Origin: Sneathiella litorea
GTDB lineage: Bacteria; Pseudomonadota; Alphaproteobacteria; Sneathiellales; Sneathiellaceae
Assembly (NCBI RefSeq): GCF_009882915.1
Contig: NZ_WTUW01000009.1
Coordinates: 248,001 to 312,000 of the forward strand
Reading direction: 5' to 3'
DNA: 64,000 nucleotides
The translations under genes and the position numbers were made by a program. Below are positions 31,713 through 41,800 of the stretch, piece after piece. The notes beneath the pieces were generated by a model. The model had not been told where the DNA came from, did no database searches, and saw only the letters and a program-made list of their open reading frames with translations. How positions within the stretch are numbered: position 1 is the stretch's first letter; the number at the start of each line of letters is the position of its first letter.

Positions 31713-33101
31713 TTAGAGCGCCTTGATGATATCCTCGACCATTTTCTTCGCGTCGGCGAGGAGCATCATCGTGTTGTCTTTATAGAAAAGATCGTTGTCG
31801 ATGCCGGCGTAACCGGATGACATGGAGCGCTTCACGAACAGAACCGTCCGCGCCTTGTCCACATCAAGGATCGGCATGCCGTAGATCGGGCTGGACGGGT
31901 CATCGCGCGCGGCCGGGTTGGTCACGTCGTTCGCCCCCACCACCAGCGCCACATCGGCCCCGGAGAAGTCGGAGTTGATTTCCTCCAGCTCGAACACCTC
32001 GTCATAAGGGACCTGAGCCTCGGCCAGCAACACATTCATATGGCCCGGCATACGCCCGGCGACCGGATGAATGGCATAGACAACCTCAACGCCCTCTTCC
32101 TTCAGGGCATCGACCATCTCGCGCAGGGCATGCTGCGCCTGCGCCACCGCGAGGCCGTAGCCCGGCACGATGATGACCTTGCCTGCATTCTTCATGATGA
32201 AGGCCGCATCGTCAGCAGAGCCCGCCTTGTACGGACGGTCGCCCTTGTCGGGACCGGCCGCTGCCGTATCGCCGCCGAAGCCGCCGAGGATCACGCTGAA
32301 GAAGGAGCGGTTCATCGCCTTACACATGATGTAGGAGAGGATCGCACCGGAAGAGCCGACCAGCGCGCCGACGATGATCAGCGCGGTGTTTTCCAGCGTA
32401 AAGCCGATACCCGCTGCCGCCCAGCCGGAATAGCTGTTCAGCATCGAGACCACCACCGGCATATCGGCGCCGCCGATCGGGATGATGATCAGGAAGCCGA
32501 TGACGAAGGCCAGGATGGTCATCGCCCAGAAGATCGTCGGGTCAAGATCAAGGCAGAACCAGATAATCAACGCGACGATGGCAAGGCCGATCAGCAGGTT
32601 GACGAAATGCTGCCCCGGAAAAATCACCGGGTTGCCGGAGACCAGCCCCTGCAACTTGGTAAAGGCGATGATGGAGCCGGAGAAGGTGATGGCGCCGACA
32701 ACGATACCGATAGACATTTCCACGCGGGAAAGAACGGTCAGTTCGCCGTTCGCGCCGAGAATACCATAGGCGTCCGGGTTGTAGAAAGCGGCCGCAGCGA
32801 CCAGCACGGCGGCAAGACCGACGAGACTGTGGAATGCCGCCACAAGCTGCGGCATGGCGGTCATGGCGATGCGCTGGGCAATCACCGCGCCGATGGCGCC
32901 GCCAACGACAATGCCGCCGATGATCCACTCATAGGAGAGAACGTCGGGCCGCAGGATAGTGACAATGATGGCGATGGCCATACCGGCCATACCCATGATA
33001 TTCCCGCGCCGGGAGCTGTCCGGTGAGGACAGGCCACGCAGCGCCAGAACGAAAAGGATGGCGGAGACCAGATAGGCAAGCGCCGTAAAGTTAGCTGACA
33101 C
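31713..33101 (-). CDS. pntB: NAD(P) transhydrogenase subunit beta
   Basis: The 462-residue subunit has nine or so membrane helices (domain II) and the C-terminal NADP(H)-binding domain III with VIIVPGYGLAVAQAQHALREM, VYAIHPVAGRMPGHMNVLLAEA and VVGANDVTNPAARDDPSSPIYGMPIL. With PntAA and PntAB it couples hydride transfer from NADH to NADP+ to proton entry, giving NADPH. It ends the operon pntAA-pntAB-pntB, with a strong terminator after it. Spacing to pntAB is 12 bp. Confidence 0.97.
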   Translation of the reverse strand: MSANFTALAYLVSAILFVLALRGLSSPDSSRRGNIMGMAGMAIAIIVTILRPDVLSYEWIIGGIVVGGAIGAVIAQRIAMTAMPQLVAAFHSLVGLAAVLVAAAAFYNPDAYGILGANGELTVLSRVEMSIGIVVGAITFSGSIIAFTKLQGLVSGNPVIFPGQHFVNLLIGLAIVALIIWFCLDLDPTIFWAMTILAFVIGFLIIIPIGGADMPVVVSMLNSYSGWAAAGIGFTLENTALIIVGALVGSSGAILSYIMCKAMNRSFFSVILGGFGGDTAAAGPDKGDRPYKAGSADDAAFIMKNAGKVIIVPGYGLAVAQAQHALREMVDALKEEGVEVVYAIHPVAGRMPGHMNVLLAEAQVPYDEVFELEEINSDFSGADVALVVGANDVTNPAARDDPSSPIYGMPILDVDKARTVLFVKRSMSSGYAGIDNDLFYKDNTMMLLADAKKMVEDIIKAL

Positions 33102-33113
33102 GGATTGTCCCCC

Positions 33114-33407
33114 TTATTTCTGTTTTTTCTTGTACATGGACAGCATCCGCTGTGTCACAAGGAAGCCCCCGAAGATATTGACCGAGGCGAGCACGATGGC
33201 AATAAAGCCGAAGATCTTGGCGAGGTTCACCTCTGCCGGACCCGCCGCAATCAGCGCCCCGACGATAATCACCGAGGAAATCGCGTTGGTCACCGCCATC
33301 AGCGGCGTATGCAGGGCCGGTGTCACGCTCCAGACCACATAGTAGCCGACAAAAATGGCGAGCACAAAAATGGCAAGCCGGAAAACGGTTGGATCTACCA
33401 TATCCAT
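33114..33407 (-). CDS. pntAB: NAD(P) transhydrogenase subunit alpha 2
   Basis: The 97-residue membrane part of the alpha subunit has three helices ([54 protein letters not shown]), separate from PntAA as in Rhodospirillum-type enzymes. [19 protein letters not shown] is a family signature. It lies 2 bp after pntAA and 12 bp before pntB. It builds the proton channel with PntB. Confidence 0.96.
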   Translation of the reverse strand: MDMVDPTVFRLAIFVLAIFVGYYVVWSVTPALHTPLMAVTNAISSVIIVGALIAAGPAEVNLAKIFGFIAIVLASVNIFGGFLVTQRMLSMYKKKQK

Positions 33408-33409
33408 AA

Positions 33410-34561
33410 TCAGTTCCCTCCCTCGGTTAGTTGTGGGTGGATAATGTTGCCATCGCGGGTGAGCGCGGTGCCGAGAATAAGCTCGTCCTCCCAGTTCAGG
33501 TTTAAACTCCCCGTTTCCTTGTCGATCATGGGATTGAGGAAGTTGAAAAGATTCTTCGCGAACAGGGACGAGGAATCGCTCGCCAGCCGGCTCGGGACAT
33601 TGAGATGGCCGACGATCTTCACGCCATTGTCGGTGGTCACAACCTCGCCCGGCTTCGACTGGGTGACATTGCCCCCCGCCTCAACCGCGAGATCGACGAT
33701 AACCGAGCCCGCCTTCATCACGGCGAGCATTTCATCGGTGATGAGGATCGGTGCCTCACGCCCCGGGATCAGGGCGGTGGTAACAACGATATCCTGTTTC
33801 TTGATATGCTCAAACACAAGCTCCGCCTGGCGTTTCTTGTAGTCGTCGCTCATTTCCTTGGCATAGCCGCCTTCGGTCTCGCCGGTCTCGTCACTTTCGA
33901 CCATGACGAATTTCGCACCGAGGCTCTCAACCTGCTCCTTCGTCGCGGCGCGCACGTCCGTCGCGGTCACGATAGCGCCGAGGCGACGGGCGGTAGCGAT
34001 TGCCTGAAGACCGGCAACACCGACCCCCATAATGAAAATCTTGGCGGGCGCGATGGTTCCGGCCGCCGTCATCATCATTGGCAGGGCCTTGCCATATTCC
34101 GACGTCGCGTCCAGCACGGCCTTATAGCCGGCGAGGTTTGACTGGCTGGAGAGAATGTCCATGGACTGGGCGCGGCTGATGCGCGGCAGCAGCTCTAACG
34201 AGAGCGCTGTGATTCCGGCCTTGGCATACTCCGCAGCCTGATCCTTGTTCTGCAGCGCGGCAAGATGGCCGATCAGAGTTGCACCTTTCTTCATCAGGGC
34301 AATCTCGTCCTCACCTTCTTCCTTGGTAAGCGGGCGCTGGATTTTCAGCACGATATCGGCGTCTTTCAGAGCGCTGGCCTCATCGGGGGCAATGGTTGCG
34401 CCCGCGGCCTCGAATTCCGCATCGGAGAAGGAACTGGCGACACCGGCTCCCGTCTCGATAATTACCTCGGCGCCCAGACCAACGAACTTCTTTACAGAGT
34501 CCGGCGATGCCGCGACGCGCTTTTCATTTTCCCTACGCTCCCGGGGGATGGCGATCTTCAT
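33410..34561 (-). CDS. pntAA: NAD(P) transhydrogenase subunit alpha 1
   Basis: The 383-residue soluble subunit binds NAD(H) (domain I). It has [26 protein letters not shown] at the start, the Rossmann segment [24 protein letters not shown] and [21 protein letters not shown]. It belongs to the AlaDH/PNT family; its size and operon with pntAB and pntB exclude alanine dehydrogenase. Upstream in the same direction, after 92 bp, is the small cytochrome oxidase subunit IV gene. Confidence 0.97.
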   Translation of the reverse strand: MKIAIPRERRENEKRVAASPDSVKKFVGLGAEVIIETGAGVASSFSDAEFEAAGATIAPDEASALKDADIVLKIQRPLTKEEGEDEIALMKKGATLIGHLAALQNKDQAAEYAKAGITALSLELLPRISRAQSMDILSSQSNLAGYKAVLDATSEYGKALPMMMTAAGTIAPAKIFIMGVGVAGLQAIATARRLGAIVTATDVRAATKEQVESLGAKFVMVESDETGETEGGYAKEMSDDYKKRQAELVFEHIKKQDIVVTTALIPGREAPILITDEMLAVMKAGSVIVDLAVEAGGNVTQSKPGEVVTTDNGVKIVGHLNVPSRLASDSSSLFAKNLFNFLNPMIDKETGSLNLNWEDELILGTALTRDGNIIHPQLTEGGN

Positions 34562-34653
34562 AATCGATCCTTTTATCTGTTATTTATTGCGGGGTAGAAA
34601 GGCGCCCCGCCGTGCCAATGGATGCTACCGGCCACGCCAGCAGTCGGCTTGCC

Positions 34654-34782
34654 TCAAGTAAGGAAAAAGCCCATCAGAGACAGAAGAATCACCAGGAAAA
34701 TTGTGCTGTATTTAAACAGCTTGATGAATGCCCCGTAAGATTCCCGCTGCGCCGAAATGTCCATATTGCCTTGTTCACTCAT
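34654..34782 (-). CDS. Bacterial aa3-type cytochrome c oxidase subunit IV, 42 aa
   Basis: MSEQGNMDISAQRESYGAFI followed by one helix (KLFKYSTIFLVILLSLMGFF) matches the short subunit IV of aa3 oxidases in Alphaproteobacteria. AGGGG lies before the ATG. It sits just upstream of pntAA, a usual position in the class; the main oxidase genes are not in this window. It may be co-transcribed with the transhydrogenase. Its role in the oxidase is not settled. Confidence 0.85.
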   Translation of the reverse strand: MSEQGNMDISAQRESYGAFIKLFKYSTIFLVILLSLMGFFLT

Positions 34783-34900
34783 CTTGACAGACCCCTCTTT
34801 TCTTCAGGTAACGAATAATTTGACCTGAAATATACCGAAAAATGCCTGTCGGGCAACAGATTGTCGTGTGCAATGCAATAAAAAGCGACCAAACAGCCGC

Positions 34901-36673
34901 CTAAAGCGCTTCCAGTTCATCAATAAAGCCCTCGATCACGCTCAGACCTTTCGACCAGAAGGCCGGGTCCGACGCATCGAGATTGAACGGCGCCAGCAAT
35001 TCCTTGTGCCGGAGCGTCCCGCCCGCCTTCAGCATATCGAAATATTTGTCCTGAAAGCCGCTCTCCGCCTCCTGATAGATGGCGTAGAGCGCGTTCACGA
35101 GGCAATCGCCAAAGGCATAGGCATAAACATAGAAGGGCGAATGGATGAAATGCGGGATATAGCTCCAGTAATACTGATACTCGTCATGCAGCCGGATCGC
35201 AGGACCAAGGCTTTCCTTCTGCACATCCATCCAGATCTTGCCGATCTGGTCAGGAGAGAGCTCCTCTTCTTTTCGGGCGTCATGCAGGCGCCGCTCAAAT
35301 TCATAAAAGGCGATCTGGCGAACTACGGTATTGAGCATATCCTCCACCTTGCCGGCCAGCATGATCCGCCGTTTGTCAGGATCAGTTTCCTTTTCAAGAA
35401 GTGCACGGAAGGTGAGCTGCTCCCCGAAAACACTGGCCGTCTCGGCCAAAGTGAGCGGCGTATCGGCGAGCAGGCCGCCCTGCGGCGCTGCCAGAAGCTG
35501 ATGCACGCCATGGCCCAGCTCATGGGCGAGCGTCATCACATCGCGGATATTGCCCTGATAGTTGAGCAGGAGGTAGGGATGCACGCTTGGCACTGTCGGA
35601 TGGGCAAAGGCGCCGGGCGACTTGCCGGGACGGACAGAGGCGTCAATCCATGGTTTTTCAAAGAACTCCTTGCCAAGTTCTGACAGTTCAGGCGAGAATC
35701 GGCCATAGGCCTCCAGCACCGTATCGCGCGCCTCGTCCCACGGGATGACACGGTCATCGGAATCAGGCAGCGGCGCATTACGGTCCCAGTAATCAATCTT
35801 GTCCTGCCCCATCCATTTTGCCTTGATCGCGTAATAGCGATGCGACAGCCTCGGATAGGCATCCTGCACGGCCTTGGAAAGCGCGTTCACCACGTCAGCC
35901 TCGACCTGGTTGGACAGATGGCGCATGGTTGCGGGCTCGGGCGCGGCACGCCACTCATCCTCGATTGCCTTGTCTTTCGCAAGGGTATTGGTAATCAGCG
36001 AGAACAGCCGGACATTTTCCCCAAACACCTTGCCGATGCTTTTGGCAGCTTTCTTACGGACTTCCGCATTCGGATTGGACAGCAGGTGCAACGCCTGCTG
36101 GGAGGCCATTTCCTCGCCATCAATCTCGAACTTGAGGCCGGCAATCGTCTCATCGAACAGGCGCACCCAGGCGCTCCGCCCGGAGATATCCTTCTCATGC
36201 AGCAGCTTCTCGATATCGTCGGAAAGCTGGTAGGGCTTCAAGGCCCGGACATTATTGAGCCAAGGCTCGTACTTCTTGAGGCTGCTCGCCTCATACATCG
36301 CCTGCAGCCTGTCTTCCTCAACCCGGTTGAGTTCCAATGTGAAGAACAGAAGGTCGGTGCCGATGGCACTGATTTTCTCCTGCATGGTCTGGAAGAACTT
36401 GCCGATATCCGGGTCCGACATATTACCCGCATAGACCAGATAGGCATAGGACATGATCCGTCCTTCCATCTCGCCGATTTCCTCATATTTGGCGATGGCG
36501 AGATACAGCCCCTGCCCGTCCAGTTCGGTGAGTTTTCCCTTATACTGCTCGGCGAAGGCCTTTGCATCCCGCGCCGCCGTATCCAGATCCTCGATCAGTT
36601 CCGGTGAGGTCCGCGACGGGTAAAGATCGCTCAGGTCCCATTCGGGCAAATTGGCAAGGGCAACTTCGGTCAT
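34901..36673 (-). CDS. pepF: Oligoendopeptidase F (M3 family)
   Basis: The 590-residue cytoplasmic metallopeptidase has the zinc motif in TLAHELGHGVHQLL, with the third ligand Glu in TLAETASVFGEQLTF about 25 residues later. The N-terminal helical cap and the tail (HIPHFIHSPFYVYAYAFGDCLVNALY) fit the M3B clade. It trims short peptides. The start ATG at 36673 gives MTEVALANLPEWDLSDLYPS, the usual first motif. It is alone; a thioesterase pair lies upstream on the same strand, 54 bp away. Confidence 0.95.
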   Translation of the reverse strand: MTEVALANLPEWDLSDLYPSRTSPELIEDLDTAARDAKAFAEQYKGKLTELDGQGLYLAIAKYEEIGEMEGRIMSYAYLVYAGNMSDPDIGKFFQTMQEKISAIGTDLLFFTLELNRVEEDRLQAMYEASSLKKYEPWLNNVRALKPYQLSDDIEKLLHEKDISGRSAWVRLFDETIAGLKFEIDGEEMASQQALHLLSNPNAEVRKKAAKSIGKVFGENVRLFSLITNTLAKDKAIEDEWRAAPEPATMRHLSNQVEADVVNALSKAVQDAYPRLSHRYYAIKAKWMGQDKIDYWDRNAPLPDSDDRVIPWDEARDTVLEAYGRFSPELSELGKEFFEKPWIDASVRPGKSPGAFAHPTVPSVHPYLLLNYQGNIRDVMTLAHELGHGVHQLLAAPQGGLLADTPLTLAETASVFGEQLTFRALLEKETDPDKRRIMLAGKVEDMLNTVVRQIAFYEFERRLHDARKEEELSPDQIGKIWMDVQKESLGPAIRLHDEYQYYWSYIPHFIHSPFYVYAYAFGDCLVNALYAIYQEAESGFQDKYFDMLKAGGTLRHKELLAPFNLDASDPAFWSKGLSVIEGFIDELEAL

Positions 36674-36727
36674 GTAAAACTCACTCCAACAAAAAAAGGC
36701 GCTCTCTGATCATTTAGGAAGCATTCC

Positions 36728-37177
36728 CTAACTGACAAGGAAATTGGCATGGGCGGCGGCAATCGGCTTGTTCCGGTCTTTCTGCCAGGCCTCGATCCGC
36801 ATATTGGCAACCCGGCGGCCGGGCTTGGTGATGATGGCCTCGGCATATGTGTCGATGGGCTTGCCGGAGCGGAGATATTCCACCGTGATATTGATGATTT
36901 TCGGCAGGCGGGTCACCTCCTGCGTCGCGAACAGATGGACCAGGGCGGTGCTTTCCAGAAACGCCCCCACGACCCCGCCATGCAGCGCCGGCAGGGTTGG
37001 GTTCCCGATAAACTTCTTTTCTTCGGGCAGGACGCAGATCAGCTTGTCGTCAGACGGTTCAAGCCGGAGGCCGAGAAAGGAGAAATACGGGATGATGTCG
37101 AATACCGGCTGCCAGTCCTTGCTCGCCTTCGCCGTTTCGATCAGGGTGACGAAATCTTCCGTTGTCAGGTTTTTCAT
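36728..37177 (-). CDS. PaaI-family hotdog thioesterase (first)
   Basis: The 149-residue hotdog protein has FIGNPTLPALHGGVVGAFLESTALVHLF (the family GGxxxxLxDTA-like helix, here with GAFLESTA) and KIINITVEYLRSGKP. It hydrolyses acyl-CoA; the acyl part is not known. It lies after a paralogue whose stop overlaps its start by 4 bp, so the two are translated together and may act as a pair. Confidence 0.85.
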   Translation of the reverse strand: MKNLTTEDFVTLIETAKASKDWQPVFDIIPYFSFLGLRLEPSDDKLICVLPEEKKFIGNPTLPALHGGVVGAFLESTALVHLFATQEVTRLPKIINITVEYLRSGKPIDTYAEAIITKPGRRVANMRIEAWQKDRNKPIAAAHANFLVS

Positions 37178-37647
37178 GATTTCCCCCTTTGGGCAGCCGC
37201 CTCATTAAGCGGTGTCCCCTTGGAGGATTTCAGCATGAAAGTCCCAACGCTGTTGGCGATCGGGTCATCCGGGTCACTGTGATAGGCAATGGCGCGGGTG
37301 AAGGCGATTTGCTTGGTCACCCTGTAACAGGTTGCGCGGGTGAACACATCCTCCCCCGGCGTCGCGGGCTTCAGGTAGTCAATGCGCAAATCCAGCGTCG
37401 CAATCGGCATATATTTCTGCAGTCTCGCATAAATACACATGCCCGCCGCTGTATCGATCAGGGTCGTGATAATCCCGCCATGCAGGACGCCACTGATGGG
37501 GTTCCCCGCAAACCGTTCCTGATACGGCAGACTGAACGTCACCCCGTCCGCATCCATGTCATGAACCTTCACGCCAATTTCCGCACAATGGGGAATACCG
37601 TGATCGATAATATTCTGTATCTGGCTGATATCGAACTCTGCCGACAT
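37174..37647 (-). CDS. PaaI-family hotdog thioesterase (second)
   Basis: The 157-residue hotdog protein has FAGNPISGVLHGGIITTLIDTAAGMCIYARL, with the catalytic-type HGG and TLIDTAAG, and ATLDLRIDYLKPATPGEDV. It overlaps its paralogue downstream by 4 bp. Start ATG at 37647 lies 6 bp after the epimerase stop, so the epimerase is likely in the same transcript. Substrate unknown; acyl-CoA by family. Confidence 0.87.
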   Translation of the reverse strand: MSAEFDISQIQNIIDHGIPHCAEIGVKVHDMDADGVTFSLPYQERFAGNPISGVLHGGIITTLIDTAAGMCIYARLQKYMPIATLDLRIDYLKPATPGEDVFTRATCYRVTKQIAFTRAIAYHSDPDDPIANSVGTFMLKSSKGTPLNEAAAQRGKS

Positions 37648-37653
37648 AAATCG

Positions 37654-38634
37654 TTAATCCTTGCTGTAATCCTGGTACCATTCGACGAATTTCGGCAGTC
37701 CCTCCTTCAGGGATGTTACGGGTTCATATCCCACATCCCGACGGATCGGGTCAATATCGGCGAAGGTTTCCTTCACATCGCCCGGCTGCATCGGAAGAAG
37801 TTCCCGTTGCGCCTCAAGGCCGAGAGACTTCTCGATAACCGCGACGAAATCAAGAAGTTTTTCCGGCTTGTTATTGCCGATGTTATAGACCCGGTGGGCC
37901 GGTCCTGCCGCAGTTTCAACCGGCGGATGCGCCAGCACCGAGAGAACGCCGGACACCACATCGTCGATATAGGTGAAATCCCGCATCATATCGCCATGAT
38001 TATAGATCTGCACCGGCTCCCCCTTGACGATTTTATCGGTAAACAGCCAGTAGGCCATATCCGGGCGACCCCAAGGGCCATAAACAGTGAAGAAGCGCAG
38101 CCCCGTCAGCGGCAGCCCATAGAGATGGGCATAACTGTACGCCATCAGCTCATTCGCCTTTTTCGTCGCCGCGTAGAGGGAAACGGGCCGGTCCGTCGCC
38201 TGAGACACCGAATAAGGAAGCTCGTTATTTGCGCCATAGACGGAGCTGGAACTGGCATAAACCAGATGATCCAGCTTTCTGAGGCTGCGGCAATATTCAA
38301 GGATGGTAAGGAATCCCGTGACATTCGCGTCCGCATAGTCAAACGGATGGGTCAGGCTGTGGCGGACCCCGGCCTGCGCCGCCAGATGCACCACCTCGGT
38401 AATATCCGTATAAACCTCCAGCGCCGCCGCAAAAGCCGCGCGATCAGCGATATCGACCTTGTGGAAGGTGAAGTTCTCGTAGTCTGTCAGCCGTGCGAGC
38501 CGGGCCTCCTTCAGGCCGACCTCATAATAGTCGTTCATATTGTCGATACCGACCACCCGCCTGCCCGCACCTAAAAGTGCCTCGGCAACATGCATGCCAA
38601 TAAAACCTGCCGCCCCTGTCACCAGAATGGTCAT
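37654..38634 (-). CDS. UDP-glucuronate 4-epimerase-type NAD-dependent epimerase
   Basis: The 326-residue extended SDR has the NAD motif VTGAAGFIGMHVAEALL, the catalytic Ser in YASSSSVYGANNELPYS and Tyr/Lys in SLYAATKKANELMAYSY, and RFFTVYGPWGRPDMAYW, which marks the UDP-glucuronate/galacturonate epimerase branch. It makes UDP-galacturonate for surface polysaccharides. It is alone among non-glycan genes, and divergent from the indolepyruvate gene by about 200 bp. Confidence 0.9.
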   Translation of the reverse strand: MTILVTGAAGFIGMHVAEALLGAGRRVVGIDNMNDYYEVGLKEARLARLTDYENFTFHKVDIADRAAFAAALEVYTDITEVVHLAAQAGVRHSLTHPFDYADANVTGFLTILEYCRSLRKLDHLVYASSSSVYGANNELPYSVSQATDRPVSLYAATKKANELMAYSYAHLYGLPLTGLRFFTVYGPWGRPDMAYWLFTDKIVKGEPVQIYNHGDMMRDFTYIDDVVSGVLSVLAHPPVETAAGPAHRVYNIGNNKPEKLLDFVAVIEKSLGLEAQRELLPMQPGDVKETFADIDPIRRDVGYEPVTSLKEGLPKFVEWYQDYSKD

Positions 38635-38831
38635 GACAAACCTTTTGAAAAATCAGTTGAATTTAATTGCCTCTTCAAAAGCACCTTTGCCCCGGAAAAG
38701 TCAAAAAAAATCCGATGAAATATCCATGAAAAAATATTTAAGTCAGCATTATTGACCTTTTTTGCCTTTCATGATAAACTCCTTATATCATTCAAAGTAA
38801 CCGTCTTTTTCTAATGGGAGTGAGGCAAGAG

Positions 38832-41800
38832 ATGACGTTAGCCAATGTGTCGCTGGATGACAAATATACGCTCGAAGAGGGCCGTGTATTCCTGACCGGT
38901 ATTCAGGCGCTGGTGCGCCTGCCGCTAATGCAGAAGGAGCGCGACCGCGCGGCCGGGTTGAATACGGCGGGATTTATCTCAGGCTATCGCGGCTCTCCGC
39001 TCGCGGGTTATGACCAGTCTCTCTGGAAAGCCTCCAAAATTCTCAAAGAAAATGACATCGAGTTTGAACCGGGCGTCAATGAGGACCTCGCGGCAACAGC
39101 CGTCTGGGGCAGCCAGCAGCTTAATTTGTTTAAAGGCGCGCGCTATGACGGCGTGTTTGGGCTGTGGTACGGCAAGGGTCCGGGCGTTGACCGGACCGGC
39201 GACGTCTTCCGCCATGCAAATAGCGCCGGCACCTCAAAATATGGCGGGGTTCTCGCGCTTGCGGGTGATGACCACGGCATTGTCTCCTCCTCTATCGCGC
39301 ATCAGAGCGAGCATAGCTTTGCTGGCTGGATGATGCCGGTGCTGCATCCCGCCAATGTGCAGGAGATTCTCGATTATGGCATGCTCGGCTTTGAAATGTC
39401 GCGCTTCTCCGGTCTCTGGATCGGTTTCAAATGTATCTCCGAGACGGTGGAGGGTGGCGCCTCCGTCTATGTCTCCCCGACCCGCGGTAATTTCATCCGC
39501 CCGAATATCGAGATGCCGGAGGGGGGCCTCAATATCCAGCCCCATGACAACCGCTTTGATCAGGAAGTGCGCCTCAACCAGCATAAAATTTACGCCGCCC
39601 GCGCCTTCGCCCGGGCCAACAATATCGACCGGGTGACCATGGACAGCCCCAAGCGCCGCTTCGGTATCGTGACGGTCGGCAAATCCTATTATGACGTGCG
39701 GCAGGCGCTCCGCGATCTTGGCATTACGGACGAGCTCGCCGCAGATATCGGCCTGACCGTCTACAAGGTCGGTATGCCTTGGCCTTTGGAGCCAGACGGA
39801 ATCCGCCAGTTCGCCGAAGGGCTTGAGGAAGTGCTGGTGATCGAGGAAAAGCGCGCGGTCATCGAAAACCAGATGAAGGAGCAGCTCTATAACTGGGATA
39901 CCGGCATTCGCCCGCGTATCCTTGGCAAATTTGACGAGAACAAGAAACCGCTGCAACCCTCCACCGGGGAACTGACCCCGGCCATGGTCGCCCGCGTGAT
40001 CGCCGCCCGCATCCGTCGCTTCTACACCTCGGACTCGATTGAGAACCGTCTCGCCTTCCTCGACCGCAAGGAAAAGCAGCTCGACGCAAAACCGGCCAAG
40101 CTGGTGCGCACCCCGTTCTACTGCTCCGGTTGTCCGCATAACACCTCCACCGTCGTGCCGGAGGGGAGCCGCGCCGTTGCCGGGATTGGCTGTCATTTCA
40201 TGGTCACCTGGATGAACCGCAACACGGACACTTTTACCCAGATGGGCGGTGAAGGCGTGCCGTGGGTCGGGCAGATGCATTTCACGGACGAGCAGCATAT
40301 CTTCGCCAACTTGGGCGACGGGACCTATCACCATTCCGGCATTCTCGCGATCCGGCAGGCAGTCGCGGCGAAGGCCAACATGACCTACAAGATTCTCTAT
40401 AACGACGCTGTCGCCATGACCGGCGGACAATCGCTCGGCGATAACTTCACGCCCTGGCAGATTGCCCAGCAGTTGGAGGGCGAAGGTGTTTCTGTCATCC
40501 GCGTGGTGACGGACGAGCCCGAAAAATATCCCGAAGGCACGCCTTGGCCAAAAGGCACGACCATTCATCATCGCGATGACCTCGACAAGATCCAGCGTCA
40601 CCTGCGGGAGGAAAAGGGCGTCTCCATCCTCATCTATGACCAGACCTGCGCCGCCGAGAAACGGCGCCGCCGCAAGCGCGGTACCTTCCCCGACCCGGCC
40701 AAGCGCGTGATTATCAACGATCTCGTCTGTGAAGGCTGCGGCGATTGTTCTGTCAAGTCGAACTGCCTGTCGGTCGAGCCGATCGAGACAGAATTCGGCC
40801 GCAAGCGGACCATCAACCAGTCCACCTGCAACAAGGACTATTCCTGCGTCAACGGCTTCTGCCCGAGCTTCGTCACCATCGAGGGTGGTGAGCTGCGCAA
40901 GGCCGCCCCCCATGCGGCGGAAAACCCGGCGGACGGTATTCCCATGCCGGCGATGCGGGAGTTGAACGCCCCCTACCGCATCCTGATCACCGGGATCGGC
41001 GGCACCGGCGTTGTCACTATCGGCGCGCTTCTCGGTATGGCCGCCCATCTGGAGGACAAGGGCATTTCCGTCCTTGATCAGGCAGGCCTCGCCCAGAAGG
41101 GCGGCGCCGTCACCAGCCATGTGCATATCGCTCCGAAACCGGAAGACATCAACGCTGTCCGCATCCCTGCGGGCCGCGCAGACCTTCTCATCGGCTGCGA
41201 CATGGTTGTCTCGGGCTCCTATGACAGCCTTGCGAAATTCGATGTGAATGTCGCCCATGCGGTGATCAATGCGCATCCCTCCCCGACCATGGATTTCACT
41301 CTCAATCCCGACGCGCCCTTCCCGGTGAAGGACACGCTCGATCATATCCGGGAGGCCATCGGCCCCGATCAATGCGACCTGATCGAGGCGAGCGAGATTG
41401 CGACCACGCTGCTCGGCGACTCCATCGCCACCAACCTCTTTATGCTGGGCTTTGCCTTCCAGAAAGGGCTGATCCCGCTCACCGAGGAAGCGATCTTGCG
41501 CGCAGTGGAACTGAACGGCGTCGCCGTTCCGTTCAACAAGAAGGCGTTCGGCTGGGGCCGCGTGATGGCCCATGATCCGGACCGGGTGCTGAAAGAGGTT
41601 GAGGAGTTGAAGGGTCCGAAGTTGCGGACGGCACCGACGGAGGATCTGGAGGAAATGATCTCCCGCCGGGTCGAGTTCCTGACCGGATACCAGAACGCCC
41701 GCTACGCCCGTCGCTACAGCGACTTGATTGGCCGTGTCCGCGACCGGGAAAGCGAAGTATTGCCGGGCAGCACGGCCCTCACCGAGGCGGTGGTCCGTTC

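Noticed and set aside
33410-34561. Alanine dehydrogenase
   Set aside because: The fold is shared, but the operon with pntAB and pntB and the start of the protein identify transhydrogenase.
37189-38574. Plus-strand frame of about 460 codons opposite the thioesterase and epimerase genes
   Set aside because: It crosses two real genes and their gap, with low-complexity composition and no motif.
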